DNA from: Burhinus oedicnemus
Taxonomy: Eukaryota; Chordata; Aves; Charadriiformes; Burhinidae
Length of the DNA stretch: 64,000 nucleotides
Direction of reading: 5' to 3'
Assembly: GCA_008921705.1 (NCBI GenBank)
Contig: VFFE01006624.1
Coordinates: forward strand, 741,418-805,417
Part shown: positions 61,014-64,000 of the stretch, in pieces
Position numbering within the stretch: position 1 is the stretch's first letter
Layout of the letters: each line of letters starts with the position of its first letter
Notes under the pieces: generated by a model
The model's input: the letters and a program-made list of their open reading frames with translations, nothing else
What the model was told of the DNA's origin: nothing
The model's database searches: none
Program-made: the position numbers and the translations under genes

Positions 61014-61345
61014 ATAGAATCACAGAATCACAGGGGTTGGAAGGGACCTCTGGAGATCATCTAGTACAACCCCCCTGCCACAGGAGGGTCACCTAGAGCA
61101 GGTTGCACAGGATGGCATCCAGGTGGGTTTGGAATGTCTCCAGAGTCAGAGACTCCACCACCTCTCTGGGCAGCCTGTTCCAGTGCTCTGCCACCCTCAA
61201 AGAAAAGAAGTTCCTCCTCATGTTTAGATGGAACTTCCTATGGTCAAGTTTGTGTCCATTACCTCTTGTCCTATCACTGGGCACCACTGAAAAAAGACTA
61301 GTGGGTCCTCCCAGCACCCTCCCTTTAAGTTTCATACATTTAGTT
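61014..61345 (-). mobile_element. CR1 LINE 3' end with ORF2 C-terminus
   Basis: The plus strand begins with reverse-complemented CR1 terminal repeats (ATAGAATCACAGAATCACAGG) and the GGTTGGAAGGGACCTCTGGAG block. On the minus strand 61,335-61,093 encodes the last 80 residues of ORF2 without a break. Landmarks are SLFSVVPSDRTRGNGHKL and EHWNRLPREVVES, which are typical of CR1. The reading frame is undamaged, so this copy is much younger than the one at 58.3-60.7 kb. Similarity stops near 61,345. Confidence 0.93.
61093..61335 (-). pseudogene. CR1 ORF2 C-terminal fragment (80 codons, intact frame)
   Basis: Encodes the region downstream of the reverse transcriptase, ending LETFQTHLDAILCNLL and a normal stop. 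It is a partial gene only: the RT and endonuclease are missing at this spot. It may be the missing end of the RT fragment at 63.2-64.0 kb, which lies upstream of it on the same strand. Confidence 0.85.
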
Positions 61346-63166
61346 TATTTCTTCCCTATGAGTTCCTAAGAGGAGCTGCATTTGCCCTCCCTCCTCAAGC
61401 ATATACCTTCCCCCAAACTCAAATTCTGGTTATCATTTACATCCAGTATCCTTCCAGAATCCTTCATTTATCTCTGGTTTCTAGGTTCCTACAGGTCCAT
61501 ATAACACACTGAAGAAACGTAACCTCCATCGAACTCATATCTCTATTGAGATAAAGAAAACTTCTATCAAGTCACTCAGGAGTTTTCCCCTTGTACTCGA
61601 GAAACTACAAAGTCACTTCTTCTCTGAGGATAAAACAAAGTTTTGACAATTTGCTATAATTTAGTTTCTTGAAACCTAGTAGTTCTGTTGCTATTCCTTT
61701 GCTGTCTCGAAGACAAAAATAGATTTCCCATAAAAATACCTAGTACTGAGTCGATCAGTACATAGTGCTGTCTTGAGTGTACTTCTGTGAATCTGAGCTG
61801 TTGCACACATAAAATTGAGAGATACCTTGTTTTCTATTTTTCCTCTTCACCCTCTTGTACTCAGAGAAATCTTTGACTATCAGGTGGGTGAAAATATTGG
61901 GCAGGAAACTTTTTTACAGTAAGCTGCAATCTACCCTGCTGAAGAAAACAGTACAAAAAATAATATAAGTTATTTTCAGATCAGTTATTAAGAAGTTTCT
62001 ATACATCAGAAGGCAGGAAAATTCATAAAACTATTTTCATTTAGCTTCCACCTTTACTTCTTCCCTGTGAGTACAAGTGCAAAAGCACTGTACCATAAAT
62101 ACAGAGAAAAACGAAGGAAATTCATCACACTGTCTTTACGGCCATATCAGGTGTGTTTTCTGTTCATCTGACGATACAAAGAGAAACACTGGGAATACTG
62201 TTATCACTGATAGGGAAACTTGTTTTGATGACAAATAAGAAATCATTATACAGTGTGGGGCTTCTCAAAGTACCAGATGTCTATGGTGATTTTGTAAATC
62301 ATCAAAAAGTAACAAGAACACTGCATGGCAGTCAGTAAGCAGCAATTAAAGCTGGCATACTGATTACAGGCAGAGAAGAAGGTTTTCTGAGTGACAGGTA
62401 TGTTCTTTGGAAAAAAGGAAAAAAAATAGAAAACCTATGGCTTCACTTCATAAATGAACTAGTAAAAAAAGCTCATTTCTAAGAACTAAATACAATGAAT
62501 TTCAAATCGTAGAAGAAAGGTTTAATGGGCTTTCATTCACCCAGGGTTTTTTTGCACTTGCTGTAAGTGAATTCAAACTGCAGGACACTTTACAGGACAG
62601 TAGTTTTTAAATGTGTGATGAATAACAGATGAATCAGCAGACCTAGGCTCTTACCCTCCTCAGGACTGAATCTGCTCTAGCCTCTTTTATTAACAGAGAG
62701 TGAGGAAAAAAAGGGAAGAATCTCGTAGAATTTATGCCTTTAACTCAGTACTGGAAACTGTCTTAACTCAGATCCAGGAATGAAGATCTTCAAAAATTGT
62801 GCCCACTTGTTGGGGTTTTTTTGTTTTCTCTTTCATTTTGCCATTCATGTGTCCCACTGGGGACATGGAGAGACAAAAACTTGCAGGCTTCCCCACTGAG
62901 TATCCAGCACTTCAGTGTGTGTCACTTACAGCGTGTTTTGGACACTAGAAATTGCCATCTTGCTTTTCCTTGGAAAAATGAAGAAACAGGGAAGCAAATC
63001 TGGTTCTTGGAGAAAACATTTTGTGTAACCCCAACTCAGCAGGTTGAACGCAGAGCCCAGTCCATTGTCAGCTGTACAGATGGGGAGAAAAGTAAATGAA
63101 TTTCCATTTTAACAGACAGGTTAATCTGAAGGCTATGTTTCCTTTTTCTGCCCACCATTATGCAAG
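61346..63166. other. 1.8 kb of non-CR1 DNA between two CR1 fragments
   Basis: AT-rich sequence with no long open frame and no named repeat. It separates the CR1 3' end at 61.01-61.35 kb from the CR1 RT fragment at 63.17 kb onward, and may be sequence inserted into one CR1. I could not see terminal inverted repeats, LTR-like ends or a target-site duplication at its borders. Confidence 0.6.
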
Positions 63167-64000
63167 AGGGGGAGGATGACCTCCCGCGACCTGCTTGCCA
63201 CACACCTCTAGATGCACCCCAGGATGCCATTGGCCTTCTTGGCCGCAAGGGCACATTGCTGCCTCATGGTCATCCTGTTGTCCACCAGGACGCCCAGGTC
63301 CCTTTCCACAGAGCTGCTTTCCAGCAGGTCAGCCCCTAACCTGTACTGCTGCATGGGGTTATTCCTCCCCAGGTCCAGTACCTTACACTTGCCCTTGTTG
63401 AACTTCATGAGGTTTCTCTCTGCCCAACTCTCCAGCCTGTCCAGGTCATGCTGAATGGCAGCACAGCCTTCCGGTGTGTCAGCCATTCCTCCCAGTTTTG
63501 TATCATCAGCAAACTTGCTGATGGTACACTCTATCCCTTCGTCCAGGTCACTGATGAATATATTGAACAGGACTGGAGCCAGGACTGACCCCTGGAGAAC
63601 ACCACTTGTCACAGACCTCCAACTATACTCTGCGCCACTGATCACAACCCTCTGAGCTCTGCCATTCAGCCAGTTTTCAATCCACCCCACTGTCCATTCA
63701 TCCAACCCACACTTCCTAAGCTTGCCTATGAGGATGCTGTGGGAGATGGTGTCAAAAGCCTTGCTGAAGTCAAGGTAGACAACATCCACTGCCTTCCCCT
63801 CATCTATCCATCCAGTCACGCCATCGTAGAAGGCTATCAGATTAGTCAGACATGACTTCCCCTTGGTGAATCCATGTTGGCTACTTCTGATAACCTTCTT
63901 TTCCTCTACATGCTTAGAGATGACACCCAGAATGAGCTGTTCCATCATCTTTCCAGGGATGGAGGTGAGGCTGACTGGCCTGTAGTTTCCTGGGTCCTCC
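63167..64000 (-). mobile_element. CR1 LINE fragment, reverse transcriptase part, runs off the window
   Basis: The minus strand reads CR1 ORF2 from the right edge of the window ([17 protein letters not shown]) through the RT to VASRSREVILPL. After that, at about 63,167, CR1 similarity ends abruptly. The usual 3' end (ORF2 C-terminus, UTR and terminal 8-mers) is absent at this position. Loss of the 3' end is unusual for a LINE copy, because LINEs insert starting from their 3' end. The element continues beyond the window on the right. Confidence 0.93.
63208..64000 (-). pseudogene. CR1 ORF2 reverse transcriptase domain, partial, catalytic motifs preserved
   Basis: Open from the window edge to a TAG at 63,208-63,210. 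Counting from the Met at 63,948, the 246 residues contain [14 protein letters not shown] (24-37), [13 protein letters not shown] with the first catalytic Asp at 60, [17 protein letters not shown] (115-131), and FADDTKLGG with the catalytic Asp pair at 148-149. [10 protein letters not shown] follows at 215-224. Upstream of that Met the frame continues through [13 protein letters not shown]. All expected RT motifs are intact, so this copy is relatively young. The TAG is premature: past it, the same frame still reads RCVASRSREVIL, the normal continuation. With the stop and the missing 3' part it is not an intact gene. Confidence 0.92.

Noticed and set aside
1..64000. CRISPR arrays, bacterial operons, prophage or defence islands.
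   Set aside because: There are no regularly spaced identical repeats, no gene-dense strand runs and no ribosome-binding sites. The CR1 elements and base composition place this in an animal nuclear genome.
1..64000. Endogenous retrovirus or complete LTR pair.
   Set aside because: No gag-, pol- or env-like frame other than the CR1 reverse transcriptases, and no pair of long direct repeats with TG...CA ends was seen. The two direct duplications are too short and lack such ends.

Overview
This window is vertebrate nuclear DNA, most likely from a bird. It is AT-rich with CpG generally depleted, has no densely packed genes, and carries five copies or fragments of CR1, the LINE retrotransposon typical of bird (and other sauropsid) genomes. 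Two MIR-like CORE-SINE remnants and several very old amniote repeat scraps are also present. I see nothing bacterial, no CRISPR array, no operon and no recognisable host protein-coding gene. The window reads as a gene desert or the inside of a very large intron.

Layout. 1-16.5 kb is unique AT-rich DNA with small simple repeats, a purine-rich block near 7.1-7.4 kb, and a MIR-like remnant at 15.0 kb. A short CR1 tail sits at 16.54-16.76 kb. 17.67-17.79 kb is an A/C-only simple-sequence tract. 18.70-20.18 kb holds a pair of direct copies of a ~122 bp segment. 23.53-23.66 kb is a GC-rich minisatellite with a 34 bp period. A second CR1 tail lies at 25.69-25.92 kb. 31.74-32.12 kb is an isolated CpG island with a TATA-like and an octamer-like site on the minus strand. 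Another MIR-like remnant is at 33.9-34.05 kb. 46.65-46.90 kb is a second, denser CpG island. 54.94-55.03 kb is a two-phase pentanucleotide microsatellite.

The last 6.5 kb (57.7-64.0 kb) is the most structured part. A ~200 bp unique segment (57,741-57,940) has a second copy (58,382-58,580) embedded inside the 3' UTR of a long, decayed CR1 (about 58,262-60,745). That CR1 also has an internal deletion fusing its endonuclease and reverse transcriptase regions. It is followed by a CR1 3' end (61,014-61,345) and by a CR1 reverse-transcriptase fragment (63,167 to the window edge) with its catalytic motifs preserved. These last two are colinear and may be one element split by 1.8 kb of other sequence.

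The only confidently recognised coding sequence is CR1 ORF2, in three states of decay. A few exon-like open stretches (8.14, 37.58, 46.64 and 57.53 kb) are listed at low confidence because sequence alone cannot separate them from chance. I found no evidence of a new multi-gene system. The strongest leads are the two local duplications, the two CpG islands and the rearranged CR1 cluster.
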